A DNA stretch of 40,000 bases from NCBI GenBank assembly GCA_012295275.1, contig CM022667.1, positions 2,359,501 through 2,399,500 of the forward strand, given 5' to 3'. Numbering within the stretch: position 1 is the first letter of the stretch; every line of letters begins with the position of its first letter. The notes beneath the pieces were generated by a model that made no database searches, was not told where the DNA came from, and worked only from the letters and a program-made list of their open reading frames with translations. The stretch is from Chrysomallon squamiferum. Taxonomy: Eukaryota > Mollusca > Gastropoda > Neomphalida > Peltospiridae. Positions 22,096 through 32,521 of this stretch are shown here, piece after piece. The translations under genes were made by a program, and so were the position numbers.

Positions 22096-22439
22096 TTTTT
22101 ACAGTACTTAGTTTAATGGTGGGAAATTTACCACATTTGTTGATACTTTCCAAAGACAGCATCATAAATGAGCTAGCTTCTGAGGATCATAGTGACCTCT
22201 CTCTTATGAATAGGGCATGAATCATATTTGTAACTTTTCTGCCAAACGTTGATGAATGCTACAGTCCTAGCATGACATAACAGATAAACGATTTTATACT
22301 TGGAAATGAAGACTTTCATTGGTTATGTAAATGTAGTTTAGCTCCAGGATTAGTTATGTATACATTTCTTTTGCGTCAAATGCTGTTATTACTGTTATTG
22401 ATGCTGCTATTGCTATTGATAGTAGTGTTGTTGTTCTTA

Positions 22440-22496
22440 TATATGTCTGTCTGTCTGTGTGTGAATGTGTGTGTGTCTGTCTGTCTGTCTCTTTGT
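22440..22496. repeat. GTCT / GT-rich microsatellite
   Basis: Alternating GTCT and GTGT units. Confidence 0.85.
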
Positions 22497-22740
22497 ATAT
22501 TTTAGCTAAATCTTCTTTTCCCAGTATGGCTCATATTGTCATAAGTAATTGACCAATGTGACATTGTGAAAACATACACGCATAGTTATATTGAAAACTA
22601 ATTTAGAAAAAGGCTTACTAGGTTTTAATTCATTCAAATATAATTTTTTGTGACTCATAAACATTAATATTTCTTCGGTGGGAATACCAAAAGAGAAAAA
22701 TAAATGTTTTATTTGAACAACAGAAAATCTTTATACCTCA

Positions 22741-23035
22741 GTTTTTTTTTTCAGCGTTTACCCAGAAAGATTAACAGTGAATATACATTTTGTAAGAAAA
22801 ACTGAAATGTCATCATACAATTAATGATTTTCGTTTCACTTAGGTTTCTTTTTTTTGAGTTTACACAGAAAGATTAACAGTGAATATACATTTTGCCAGC
22901 AAAACTGAAGGTCAGAATACAATTAATAATTTCATTTCACTCATTTTTTAAAGAGTTTACACAGAAAGATGAACAGTAAATATACATTTTGTAAGCAAAA
23001 CTGAAATGTCAGCATACAGTTAATAATTTTGTTTC
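22741..23035 (+). repeat. Three-copy tandem repeat, unit about 96-103 bp
   Basis: Copies start at 22756, 22859 and 22955 with GTTTAC(C/A)CAGAAAGAT, followed in each by an ACAGTRAATATACATTTTG core, CAAAACTGAA and an ATACARTTAAT end. Confidence 0.88.
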
Positions 23036-23207
23036 GCTCGAATACCCATGTTAAGTGTGACTGTAGACAGTCTGTGTAAAAATACACTTAATTCACAGCT
23101 TGTCAAGCGACTACCAGCTTAGAGTGTAAACACAGGTCGACAAGACTCACCTTGGTGTTTGCGTTTTGATTATTATCTGTCTGCGTCACCTGGTGTCACA
23201 TCCAACA

Positions 23208-23292
23208 TGTCTGCGATACAGACCCTCTCACATTTGTTGTCATTATGTCCAGCGACACAAACCCTCTCAAAATTGTTGTCATTATATTCTAG
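23208..23292 (+). repeat. Two-copy tandem repeat, unit about 43 bp
   Basis: GCGAYACARACCCTCTCA followed by TTGTTGTCATTAT occurs twice in tandem. The overlapping open frames at 23159-23371 are produced by this duplication. Confidence 0.82.
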
Positions 23293-23687
23293 GTGTGTTT
23301 TATTGTCCCTCGTCCATAATATCAGCTCAGAAGTGGCAATTTACTTTTATAGCCTAGATAAATGTGTTTAATAAGATATCGCAAAAGAAGATCTCTGCAA
23401 ATAGAATTATCTATCTTGTTTCTAATAATAATATGTTAATACTGCTCTTCTTGATAAAATTTACCATGCTAAGATACTTGCTGTATAATTGATAAGATTT
23501 ATCTTTTTTTGCTGTTCATTGAAAATATTTAATTTACTTGCTGTTAATTGAGTAGATTGGTCTCAGAATGACATCAGCAGATTTCCACTATTGTCTGTAA
23601 TTTATGAAAATCATGCCTAATAGCTGGCAATAATTGATTAATGGTTAACAATTGAACAATGGCTTAAGGAAATATTGTTTTTTTTTT

Positions 23688-23706
23688 TTTAGGTTATAAT
23701 GATGAT

Positions 23707-23745
<39 letters not shown>

Positions 23746-24028
23746 TTTAAACCTAATATTTATTAAATTGTATAGATAGCTTAAAGGCATATAATCTTTT
23801 GTTTTAGATTGTAATGAGGATGATGGTAATGATAATGATAATAATAATGATAATAATAATACTAATAATACTAATGTAAATCTAATATTTATTGTATTGT
23901 ATGGATAGCTTAAAGGCATATCAACCAATGTTTTTAGATTGTAATGATGACAAAGGTAATAGTAATAATAATAATAATAATTTCAAATCTAATATTTATT
24001 ATGTTGTATGGACAGCTTAAAGGCATGT
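23688..24028 (+). repeat. Three-copy tandem repeat with internal AAT arrays
   Basis: Copies begin at about 23690, 23806 and 23936. Each has AG(G/A)TT(A/G)TAATGA, a variable AAT/GAT microsatellite, a CTAATATTTATT core and an AGCTTAAAGGCAT end. The microsatellite differs in length and purity between copies. Confidence 0.88.
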
Positions 24029-24068
24029 GGAGATTATTTATATTTGTGTGTATTTGTTTTGTGGTTAA

Positions 24069-24071
<3 letters not shown>

Positions 24072-24111
<40 letters not shown>
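24072..24111. repeat. (GT)n microsatellite
   Basis: About 19 GT units. Confidence 0.95.
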
Positions 24112-24600
24112 TGTGCTTCATAATATCAGACAAACAAATCTCGGGCTGTATTCAAAAACACTGAAAGCTACATCAAGACCCCTCTGACTTCCCAGTTTGA
24201 CACACAAACACACAGACCCTGCACTGTTGCCTAGACAACCCAGACCCTCTTACTCTTTACACAAGAAAGATGTGCCTGGTTATATTTAAAAGCTGATTAA
24301 CATAGAAATACTGAGAAAGAAAAAGAAAAAAAAGATAAAAGTTAAAGCTATTGACCTCTGCTTTGCACAGATTAAACTCTCAGAGTTAAATGCTTAATCC
24401 TGTAGCCTGGGGTTGAAATCCAATTTCTGTTCCCCATTCTGTATAACTAACCTACTTTTACATTACCTAACTTGGTTTTGTTAAAACAACAATGAGGTTT
24501 ACATTGTTTGCTCTGATTTGTGTGCATGAGAACATCAGAGAATAATAATTGTTATGAAAACAAATGACCAGTGTTTTTAAGACTGACTTTAAATCACGTA

Positions 24601-24602
<2 letters not shown>

Positions 24603-24634
<32 letters not shown>
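24603..24634. repeat. (ATT)n microsatellite
   Basis: About 10 ATT units. Confidence 0.93.
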
Positions 24635-26000
24635 TTAAAAGGAACTGGAAGTTTGCTTTATTGTTTCACTAAAGCATGTGAACATAAATTCTGAACACAA
24701 ACATTTTGTTTCTCCAAATTTTGAAAATCAGAATTAAATCTGTTTATTATTATTGATCTTCTTTTTATTTGTATTTGGTACAACGGTCTTCAGTTAAAGA
24801 GTAACTCATCCAGAAAGTTTCTTTGTTATGAGCTTTAATATTTATGTTTATTTAATACCTATTATTTCACTTTATTCTTTCCATTCTTTCTGAAACAACA
24901 ATAAAAACAAGAACAAAAATCCATTATTGTGAGTTTCTGTCACTTCGTGAACAAGTCTTCTATTATTTGTTTTGTTGATTCCCATTGCCTTCGGCTATTG
25001 TTTGCTTTTCAGTGTGACATCTGGTTTTTCAAATCCATACATAATCTTCTTTATTTAGTGTTTACACACAGACGTATTATTTTACTTACAGTTAGTTGTA
25101 TGAAGTGTGTGTGTATCTTTGTTTACTGAACATTATTTTGTTGTTAAGTACCTTGTTTTATTTATTTATTTATTTATTTATTTATATGATTATTATTTTT
25201 TTTTTGTTTTGTTTATTTACTTGTATATGTTATTGTAAAGTGTATTTTTTTTTTTTTTTTTTTTTTTATTTGCTTTAGTACTGAATCAGCTGTTTTACTG
25301 GAGATAGTTACAGTCTAATTCTTCTGTTATTTTAACATTTGTGGCTTCAAATGGCCAAAAATAAAGAAAAATAGATAAAAAAATTATCTGTATGTTTTAT
25401 ATTGTTGCCAATCATGTTGGCTACAATTATAAATTTTAATTTTATTTCAGTAGTGTAAGTTCCACAGGGTCAAATGTAAAGGTCAAGGTTATGAAGATTT
25501 AATTATAGGTTATTGTAAAAAAAAATATTCATCCAAAATCGAGTAATAGCAAAATCTGAGGATTAAAGATGATACTTGATTGAAATTAGCAGCACAGAGT
25601 GAGGTATATGTTAAAAGATTCTTAATAGTAATGCATATCACTGTTCTTTTTTGGAGGGTTGGAAAAGATATTAAGCTGAACGTCCTTAAATATTTTATAT
25701 AAACAAAATAATATGATTGATAAAACAGTGGTTATGAACAAAGTCAATGTTTATTTAGCTCAGTAGGAGAATGATCCCATGTGCATTTTGTTTTTTAGGC
25801 CAGTACATTTAACCATCAAACTGGTCATGCTCAGTAGGATGTATCCATTTTGTTTTGTATCCAGCGCAATGAAATTTTATACCTGTATCATACAAAAACA
25901 TAAGCTGACAGTAATCCAGTCCATAGTTCATATTGTAAGACAACACCTGCATTTATGAGGTGGTCTTATTTAACAATTTTTTTTTTTGTCATCATGTAAT
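24635..26000. other. Intronic AT-rich DNA
   Basis: TTTA units at 25157-25185 and a T tract at 25246-25267. The sequence TAGCTCAGTAGG at 25756-25767 fits the RNA polymerase III A-box consensus, but no B box follows, so I do not call a tRNA or SINE. Nothing else stands out. Confidence 0.45.
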
Positions 26001-26029
26001 TAAGATCTACTTAAGTACCAGTATTATAA

Positions 26030-26285
26030 TTTATATTTTTAGAATGGTCTTTGGCAGGTATATATAACTATCTTATCTACTCAAGTAGAGCCACTTTAAT
26101 GTATAGGTATTATAAAACATAATGGCATGTGTCAGATATTATAATTACTGTATATACTCTGGTATTAATATTGTAATTTACAGTATCAGAAAATAGGTGA
26201 CGTTTTATAATAATTATGTTTCAGATATTATAATTATCTATCTGCTCAGGTATTAATATTGTTATTTATAAGTATTTGAAAAATG
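26030..26285 (+). repeat. Diverged tandem repeat, unit about 80-91 bp
   Basis: TCAGATATTATAATTA followed by CT(C/G)(T/A)GGTATTAATATTGT-like bases occurs at 26131 and 26222. A weaker copy with GTATATATAACTAT and CTACTCAAGTA starts near 26055. Confidence 0.7.
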
Positions 26286-27209
26286 TTTATTTTTTATTTT
26301 TTTTAAGTTATTTGTCAAAAAAACAAAACCTATTGTGATGTTTTCAAGTAACTGATACTCTAATTTGTGTAAAAAAAAAATTTTTTTTTTTTGTAATTGC
26401 AACTTAATTCTAGTTTAAATTATTTTATTTAAAACACAATAGGCATTGGTTACTGAATATTTTACTTATTAATTCAATTAGTATGAATTAAATTCTTAAG
26501 ATGTTTTATTTTTATTTTATTATTCTTGGTAGAGGCTAAATAAATTATTATCCTAAACCATCAAACAACAACAAAAAATTTCATTTTATATATTAATTAT
26601 GATTACATAAATAATATTCTGCTACTTTCATCAGGTTTTTTTTTTGTGTGTTTGTGTAAATAAACAAAATGTTAGAACCCTTAAGTAAAAAATTTGCCAT
26701 CTTGGTTTACTAACAAGTTTGTAAAAGCAGTAAATGAAGAGTTGATATTAAATGTTATTAATATATTCATTTACTGGTAATGACGTTATTATCTGAGAGC
26801 CAGATTCACAAAAGACATCTTAAAAAATTGAAATATTGAATATACGTGTGGAACAAGAAGATAATAATTTAGTAAAGAAATATATCAGAGGAAAAATGGC
26901 AGCATCCATCAGACTGCAAGATAACAATATTTTATTGTTTTTTATTTTTATTTTATTAGTATAGATTGTCTGCCAGGCATAAATGTAACAATAAAGTGGA
27001 AGTACAGACAATGTATTTTAATAATTTTGTTGTTCTTTAGGAATTTCTTAACAGTAACTAAGATGTCCATGTCTTAGGTATTTCATAACATTAATTAATT
27101 AATAGGTAATACCCATAAAGGCATGGATATACTAATAGCCTTTTTTTACACTGATATAATTTTCAAGTTGTCATACAATGTAACATTGATTTTTTTTTTT
27201 CTGTTTTAG

Positions 27210-27271
27210 GGAGGAACACCGGTTTGGGAGGATTTTACTTACAAGGCAACAAAATTGCATTCCTCTCTCAA
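27210..27271 (+). CDS. MTSS1: MTSS1/MIM-like I-BAR protein, second coding exon
   Basis: Sixty-two bases encoding residues 27-46 and two bases of Lys47: GGTPVWEDFTYKATKLHSSL. The PVWEDF motif and following KA-KL residues are characteristic of the early part of the IMD in MTSS1 proteins. The acceptor is a long pyrimidine run ending CTGTTTTAG and the donor is AA|GTAAGT at 27272. The exon continues phase 0 from exon 1 and leaves two bases, completed by the first G of exon 3 to give Lys, which confirms the splice choice. Confidence 0.93.
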
Positions 27272-27480
27272 GTAAGTTAAAAAAAACATCAACAATAAGA
27301 CTTGTAGATGACATAGCCAAAACCCCCCAAAAAAAAACAATTATGTATGTGTATAGAATTTAACTTACAACTCAAATATTCTCTAGACTCATACACAAAC
27401 ATACACATGTCTACATCTAGATATATATATATATATGGGATGTGTGTGTGTGCGGGGGGTGAATAAAATGTATGTATGTT

Positions 27481-27506
27481 CACACACACACACACACACA
27501 CACACA
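27481..27506. repeat. (CA)13 microsatellite
   Basis: Uninterrupted CA, with a short TA run 45 bases to the left. Confidence 0.93.
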
Positions 27507-27628
27507 GATATGCACCAGTCTGTTGTAATATTAAGGTAAATATTAAGGTTTATTTACGATCTCACATTTTGGTTTTTATATTCTAAAATCAGTTTGAAAA
27601 CAAAACATAACAGTTCAGTTCAATATAA

Positions 27629-27662
27629 TGGTGTCATGGCAGCCAAATAGCCACTGACTTTT
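27629..27662 (+). repeat. Dispersed repeat fragment, copy 2
   Basis: Partner of 21117-21150; 25 identical bases and then nine bases with three mismatches, in the same orientation. Confidence 0.7.
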
Positions 27663-28276
27663 CAAAGAATTGTTGAAAAAAATCTAATTCTCAGTAAACT
27701 TGTTCTGGAAAAAATTTCAAAAAAAAATACCAGCATTAAATGGTCCAGTATGTTTTCAACATAATATATACCTAGGACCCATTTTTTTTACCGACACCTT
27801 TTGATAAAGGTAACGATACTTGGGATAAAATTACACACAGAGAGTTCACCTGTCAGGTATCTTTAAGCTTACCTGTATAATCTTATCTATATATTATTAG
27901 GTTGATGTTCCTGAAATAAAAGTTAAAACTGGGTCAGGTGATAACTGGGTACACATTAAAAGATCGATTGCCTGTCATTTGTTCCACCACTCCTTCACAA
28001 ATCTAGTTAGCTTCATTATGTAGAAAAATTTATATTTACACGTAATAACCTTATTAAATTTGAAACTTTTAGTTCACATACAAATGCACAAATAAGGTAA
28101 TATAAATTGGACTTAGTGGGTATAAAGTTAAAGTAATACAATATGTAAACCATATGAAACTTATGACTAGTCCTAATAACTGTTTTTGTATGTGTTACTT
28201 CAGTTTGAAACACAAATACTAATAGGTCATTGTGATATGAATTAGTATTAAAATTTAGTTGAAAGATTTAATAAAT

Positions 28277-28278
<2 letters not shown>

Positions 28279-28339
<61 letters not shown>
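28279..28339. repeat. (GT)30 microsatellite
   Basis: About 30 uninterrupted GT units. Confidence 0.97.
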
Positions 28340-28342
<3 letters not shown>

Positions 28343-28434
28343 TGTGGATCATTAAGTCCATCCAAGTTAACTAACAATGGATTCTAACTGATTTGCTGAG
28401 TCATTAGAAACTCATTATTACAACTCTTTAATTA

Positions 28435-28625
28435 TTCACCAGGTAATGATTATTATCTTATAACACATAATTATTCAAATCAACTTCAAAGGAGATGATT
28501 ATTCAATCTGTTAAATTGCTTCAAAGTAAATGATTATATCATTCCTTCTGTTAATTCTTGGACGATCGTTATTCAGTCCCTTCAAAAGATGATTTATTGA
28601 ACTCTTTGAACATTCTTGAAGTTGA
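28435..28625 (+). repeat. Degenerate short tandem repeat
   Basis: The theme CTTCAAA, (A/G)GATGATTATTCA and CTGTTAATT recurs about five times with irregular 25-50 base spacing. Too decayed to give a sharp unit. Confidence 0.45.
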
Positions 28626-28734
28626 TGGTTTTACACCTTATTTAAAAATATTATTTTTGCAGCATTCAGTTAGGTTACATAATAGTTAATCAATTATATA
28701 TTACCTATAGAATAAATAGTTAAATACTACCATA

Positions 28735-29045
28735 GAGATATTCTTTTATTTTACCACTGCATATCCTGTAATTAGTCCATCATTTATTAATTTACTTACT
28801 GTATCATAATAATTCATAATCTCCCTGCATAACAGATATATATAAAGGTCATGCAGATGATTTGATTATAGTTATTTATCATTAATTATTTTTTCTCTCC
28901 CTACTACACATCCCATGATTGATCCCTCATCATTTATTAACTTACTAGTTAATCATTATTTTTATTTTTAATTATAATATTCAAAATATTCAAATTATTA
29001 TATTTTTTCTACTCTACTTCATCATATTATCATCCAGCCATTCCA
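28735..29045 (+). repeat. Diverged tandem repeat, unit about 150-170 bp
   Basis: A block with CACATCC(C/T)(A/G)TGATT-like bases, then ATCATTTATTAA(T/C)TTACT, occurs near 28755 and near 28905. A third, shorter copy of its start is near 29005. Confidence 0.6.
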
Positions 29046-29104
29046 TTATCATACAATCTCAACAGCTCAGTGAAAACAAATGTTGCCCATATTTTGTTTC
29101 TGTG

Positions 29105-29934
29105 AAACGTTTGTCCTGTGTACACACACATCTCTGTAGAAAGTTACTGATAGAGTATGAAAACAGAGTATTAATGATGACAACCACTTTTCTCTTGTTA
29201 TGGCTGTCATCAGTATATAACCATTACAAAATGCTGAAGTATCATTCTACTCATTCATTTATTGACAGAATAGTGTAATAAAATCTCACTTCAGAAAGTT
29301 ACTGATAATGGTGTATACATTCAGAATGATGATGATAGCAGCTACTTTCCACTTATTACATAAGAAGATGTTTCACTGATAACTAATAATAATTAAACTA
29401 GTTCATTTATTAACATAATAATTTGATCTTTTCTCACTTCAGAAAGGTACTGATATATTATATAAAGACAGTGTGATGATAGCAGATACTTTTTTCTCTT
29501 ATTATATAAGAAAATATTTCATTGATAACTAATAATGATTAAACTACATGTCGACAGAATAATTTGATCTTTTCTCACTTCAGAAATGGACTGATATATT
29601 ATATAACTTAGAGGGTATCATTATGGCATTGGCAGATATTTTCCTTGCATTATATAAGAAAATATTTCATTGACAACTAGTAACCATTATAAAATGTTGA
29701 GGTATCATTAAACTTGTTTGTGTATTGTTATAAAATCTAATGTCATCATTTTTCACTTCAGAAGGATACTAATAGTTTATAAAAAAACAGAATAATAGTG
29801 GCAGCTACTTTTCTCTTATCATTATAATATATATATATATATATTTCATTGACAGCTAATATCAGTTATAACATTTTGAAATATCATTGACACTGTTATA
29901 CAGAATAATGTGACTGTTTCTCATTTTGTTTCAG
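29105..29934 (+). repeat. Tandem repeat array carrying the exon 3 splice acceptor
   Basis: Six successive units can be aligned on a pyrimidine-AG end, the AGs falling at 29139, 29294, 29442, 29583, 29761 and 29934 (spacing 155, 148, 141, 178, 173). Shared parts are a GATAGCAG(C/A)TACTTT core, TATATAAGAAAATATTTCATTGA, ACTAATAA and a TTTTCTCACTTCAG end. The last unit ends at the acceptor used by exon 3, so the functional 3' splice site is itself part of the array. Confidence 0.82.
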
Positions 29935-30008
29935 GACCACTTTGATTGCTATTAGTGCATTCCTGGATGCATTTCAGAAGATTGCTGATCTGGCGACTGG
30001 TTCCAGAG
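29935..30008 (+). CDS. MTSS1: MTSS1/MIM-like I-BAR protein, third coding exon
   Basis: Seventy-four bases completing Lys47 and encoding residues 48-71 (TTLIAISAFLDAFQKIADL, then ATGSR) plus the first base of Gly72. The AFLDAFQK-ADxAT block is diagnostic of MTSS1-type IMDs. Acceptor TTTGTTTCAG; donor AGAG|GTAAGTG at 30009. In the family the next exon should encode GTREIG and a RHRSIE-like block; nothing of that kind with splice signals is visible up to base 40000, so the gene continues outside the window. The window therefore covers only about a third of the I-BAR domain; the proline/serine-rich linker and C-terminal WH2 actin-binding motif are absent. Confidence 0.93.
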
Positions 30009-30552
30009 GTAAGTGATACAGTACTTCATTAATGAGAGCATCTTCCTGAGGAAAATTACTTTACCATAATGGTTGCATCATTTCATACCTTTTAGAAATG
30101 GTTACGTCATTAAGGGAATATTTGTTCTACGGAAAATCACATTACATAATGTACAGTACCGTGACTTTTCTAAAATTGTTTTGTCTGCAGTGGAGATCTA
30201 TTAACTAAAACAAAGTTTTTTTATTTAAATTTTTTTTATTTTTTTGTGTGTGTGTTTTTTACATTTTTTGAGAAAATGAAAAATGAAACATGATTATCGT
30301 AAGCATGCATGCATACACACACAGAGACAGACAGACAGACAGAGAGATTTGGATGACTGGCCACCTGGTACAGACAGACAGATAAAAATATATGTTTACT
30401 GTTGCACTTTGTCACATACACATATGTAACATTTGATTGTGATAGATGAACGTGTTTACAAGTTCTAGAATTTCAGTTTTGTTGAGAGCACAGAAAAAAA
30501 CAGAAAAAACAAACAAGCGTCTCTCATTAAAATACTTGTTAATTTGAAAGCA

Positions 30553-30555
<3 letters not shown>

Positions 30556-30585
<30 letters not shown>

Positions 30586-30587
30586 TA
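30556..30587. repeat. (ATT)n microsatellite
   Basis: About nine ATT units; gives a false poly-Ile frame. Confidence 0.9.
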
Positions 30588-31264
30588 TCATCCTATTCTT
30601 TTATACTTTCTATGTCAAACACCAGCATTCAACTTTTTTTTTTTTTTAATTAAAAAAGTAATTAATAGAAATCTATCGACAGCTCTGTATCATAAAACAG
30701 AACAAACAAGACTCAAAATTACTGTTGAATCCTGTATTCCATTTTCTAGTATTGATGTTTCCTGCAGTGGAAAGTTAAAACCTCTGCTTGGATTTCGTCA
30801 GGTTTCATTTTCACTGTAAATTAATTACTTTGCTCACTGTAGAGAATGTTGTTTAAAAATTCCTTTCCAGCAATATAGCACAAACAAAGGACTTAAAAAT
30901 TTAAAAATAATAAAAAGGAAAAAAATGATGATGGTGACATTATGTCTGAAAGAAAAAAAAAATAATAATAATAATTAGTTAACATGTAGTTAAAATTTCA
31001 ATAATTTCTGTCGAATTAGTTGCAGGTTTCAAAAAAAAAAAAAATGTTTATTATTTTGGAATTTTTTTAAAAACATTTTTTTGAAGTATTATTTGAAATT
31101 AGACAACTGACATTCCCATTACCATCACAGAAAAAAACCCACCCCAAAACCTCACCTATTCTCAATACCATTATAATCACATTCTGCAAACTGGTATTGT
31201 CAGAGATAGGCCAAAAAAAAAGAAAGAAGAAAAATTATTAGAAGTAAAAATAATAAAATTATTT

Positions 31265-31580
31265 TGATATTTGAATTCTTATGCGGCTCATTTACTTCGG
31301 AAATGAATTATTTTGCAATGCTTTTGAACATTTCCTTTCGACCATGTTTGTGCAGCATCGTATAGAAAAAGAGAGTAATTGTCTACAAGATGCATTGCCA
31401 GCTTTAAAAGGCTTATGTTCCAATCTTTGCTCAGCTAAAACAGATTCCTTAGAAGAAGCATAATCAAATATGGTTCGATCCCTCAGGCTTCATTTGGCGT
31501 TGAACTTGCCAGAGTTGAAGTGCAGCCTTTGGAAAATCTTAATGTGAAGAGATGTGTTTCTTTTTACATACCAGCAGATC
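31265..31580 (+). other. Less AT-rich intronic block with a short open frame
   Basis: ATG at 31281 opens a 60-codon frame with balanced composition (VQHRIEKESNCLQDALPALK, then GLCSNLC) ending at 31463. CpGs are commoner here than in the surrounding intron, which suggests a younger insertion, perhaps a transposon remnant. GGTTCGATCCC at 31472-31482 matches a polymerase III B box, but no A box or tRNA fold accompanies it. I do not recognise the peptide. Confidence 0.3.
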
Positions 31581-31917
31581 TGGGAATGTTCACTTTTAAT
31601 TTAAATTTAAAAAAAAAAAAAAAAAATAAAATAAAAAATAAGACAACTTCATGTTTTTTTTTTTTTTTATACTGTTGATGTTAGTTGTCACTTTTCTTGT
31701 AATATTTGAAATTGAGATTTATTTTGAATGTTTGTGTTTTTAAATTTTAATTATTGTTTTGTGTTTGTAATTATTTTTAATCTTTAATACTGAACTCAGG
31801 GATGGAAAGTATTAAAACTATGGCAAAAGCTTAAGAATTATAACCTTGTTTTTTAAAATATAATGATAATTTGCTAGATGTTCTTTTGGCTGTTTTAACT
31901 CTTATAAAGAGACCCTT

Positions 31918-32146
31918 TTAAGATTTACAAGATTACTGAGCAGATAGTCACTAGACAAATTTACAAGATTATTTAGCATTTCTACAAGTCACTAGTCAAA
32001 TGCACGTGACTAGCTTAGTCACTAATGAAAGTTTCAGGATTACTTAAGTCACTATTAAAATTCATTACAGCATTATTTAGTAATCCCATCTAATAAGTAA
32101 GTCAAATTTACAAGGTTACTTAGTACTTCTAATAATGTTACTTAAG
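31918..32146 (+). repeat. Minisatellite, unit about 36 bp, about six copies
   Basis: TTTACA(A/G)GATTAYTTAG alternates with AGTCACTA(G/A)TCAAA-like bases. Anchors lie at 31924, 31960, (31999), 32032, 32064 and 32107. Confidence 0.75.
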
Positions 32147-32460
32147 GCGGTGAAAAATGTACACGCAGTCACATTATTAATAACATGGGGAATTGGCTGC
32201 CACCGTGGCTGCTTTAATCATACAGAGTGGGCCTGTCGGTCCATTCCAGATGTCCAATCAATAACCAGTGGCCATCTTTATGATGCAGAATTCACATCGG
32301 GCGTTACACATGGCCATGACTGATCAAGTCATAAAATCAGCCAGAAGCCAAGAGTTATGTAATAAACCTAGTGTCATGTTTTGTTACCATGCCAGAGGAT
32401 TTCTAATATTCACACCGAGATTGTTTGTGACATTTAATATATAAAATAACTTCAGATTAA
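32147..32460. other. Less AT-rich intronic block
   Basis: Follows the 36-bp minisatellite directly and has balanced base composition with some CpG (for example ATCGGGCG near 32296). The 62-codon frame at 32135-32323 has no recognisable domain. Possibly a piece of an old mobile element. Confidence 0.3.
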
Positions 32461-32521
32461 AAAAAAAAAAAAAAAAAAAAACAACATAAAAAAAATAAAT
32501 AAAAATGAAATAAAAATAAAA
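32461..32521. repeat. A-rich low-complexity tract
   Basis: A20 followed by AAAT/AAAAT units. Confidence 0.9.

Larger units (their letters stand above)
15133..27209 (+). other. MTSS1: Intron 1 of the MTSS1-like gene (12,077 bp)
   Basis: Bounded by GTAAGT at the 5' end and a long T tract followed by CTGTTTTAG at the 3' end. Phase 0. Contents are AT-rich DNA, CA/GT and ATT microsatellites and several diverged tandem repeats listed separately. CpG is almost absent (one in 16021-16620 by hand count). No alternative coding exon with good signals is evident, though non-coding regulatory elements cannot be excluded. Confidence 0.9.
27272..29934 (+). other. MTSS1: Intron 2 of the MTSS1-like gene (2,663 bp)
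   Basis: GTAAGT donor; acceptor CTCATTTTGTTTCAG. Phase 2. From about 28.4 kb to the acceptor almost all of it consists of diverged tandem repeats (see separate entries). A (CA)13 tract lies at 27481-27506. Confidence 0.92.

Noticed and set aside
23159-23371. Two overlapping frames of 60-70 codons
   Set aside because: They follow from the local 43-bp tandem duplication, not from coding constraint.
25756-25767. Polymerase III A-box-like sequence
   Set aside because: No B box at the proper distance and no cloverleaf; a 12-base match alone is weak.
31472-31482. Polymerase III B-box match
   Set aside because: Flanking bases do not pair as a T-arm and no A box precedes it, so no tRNA or SINE is called.
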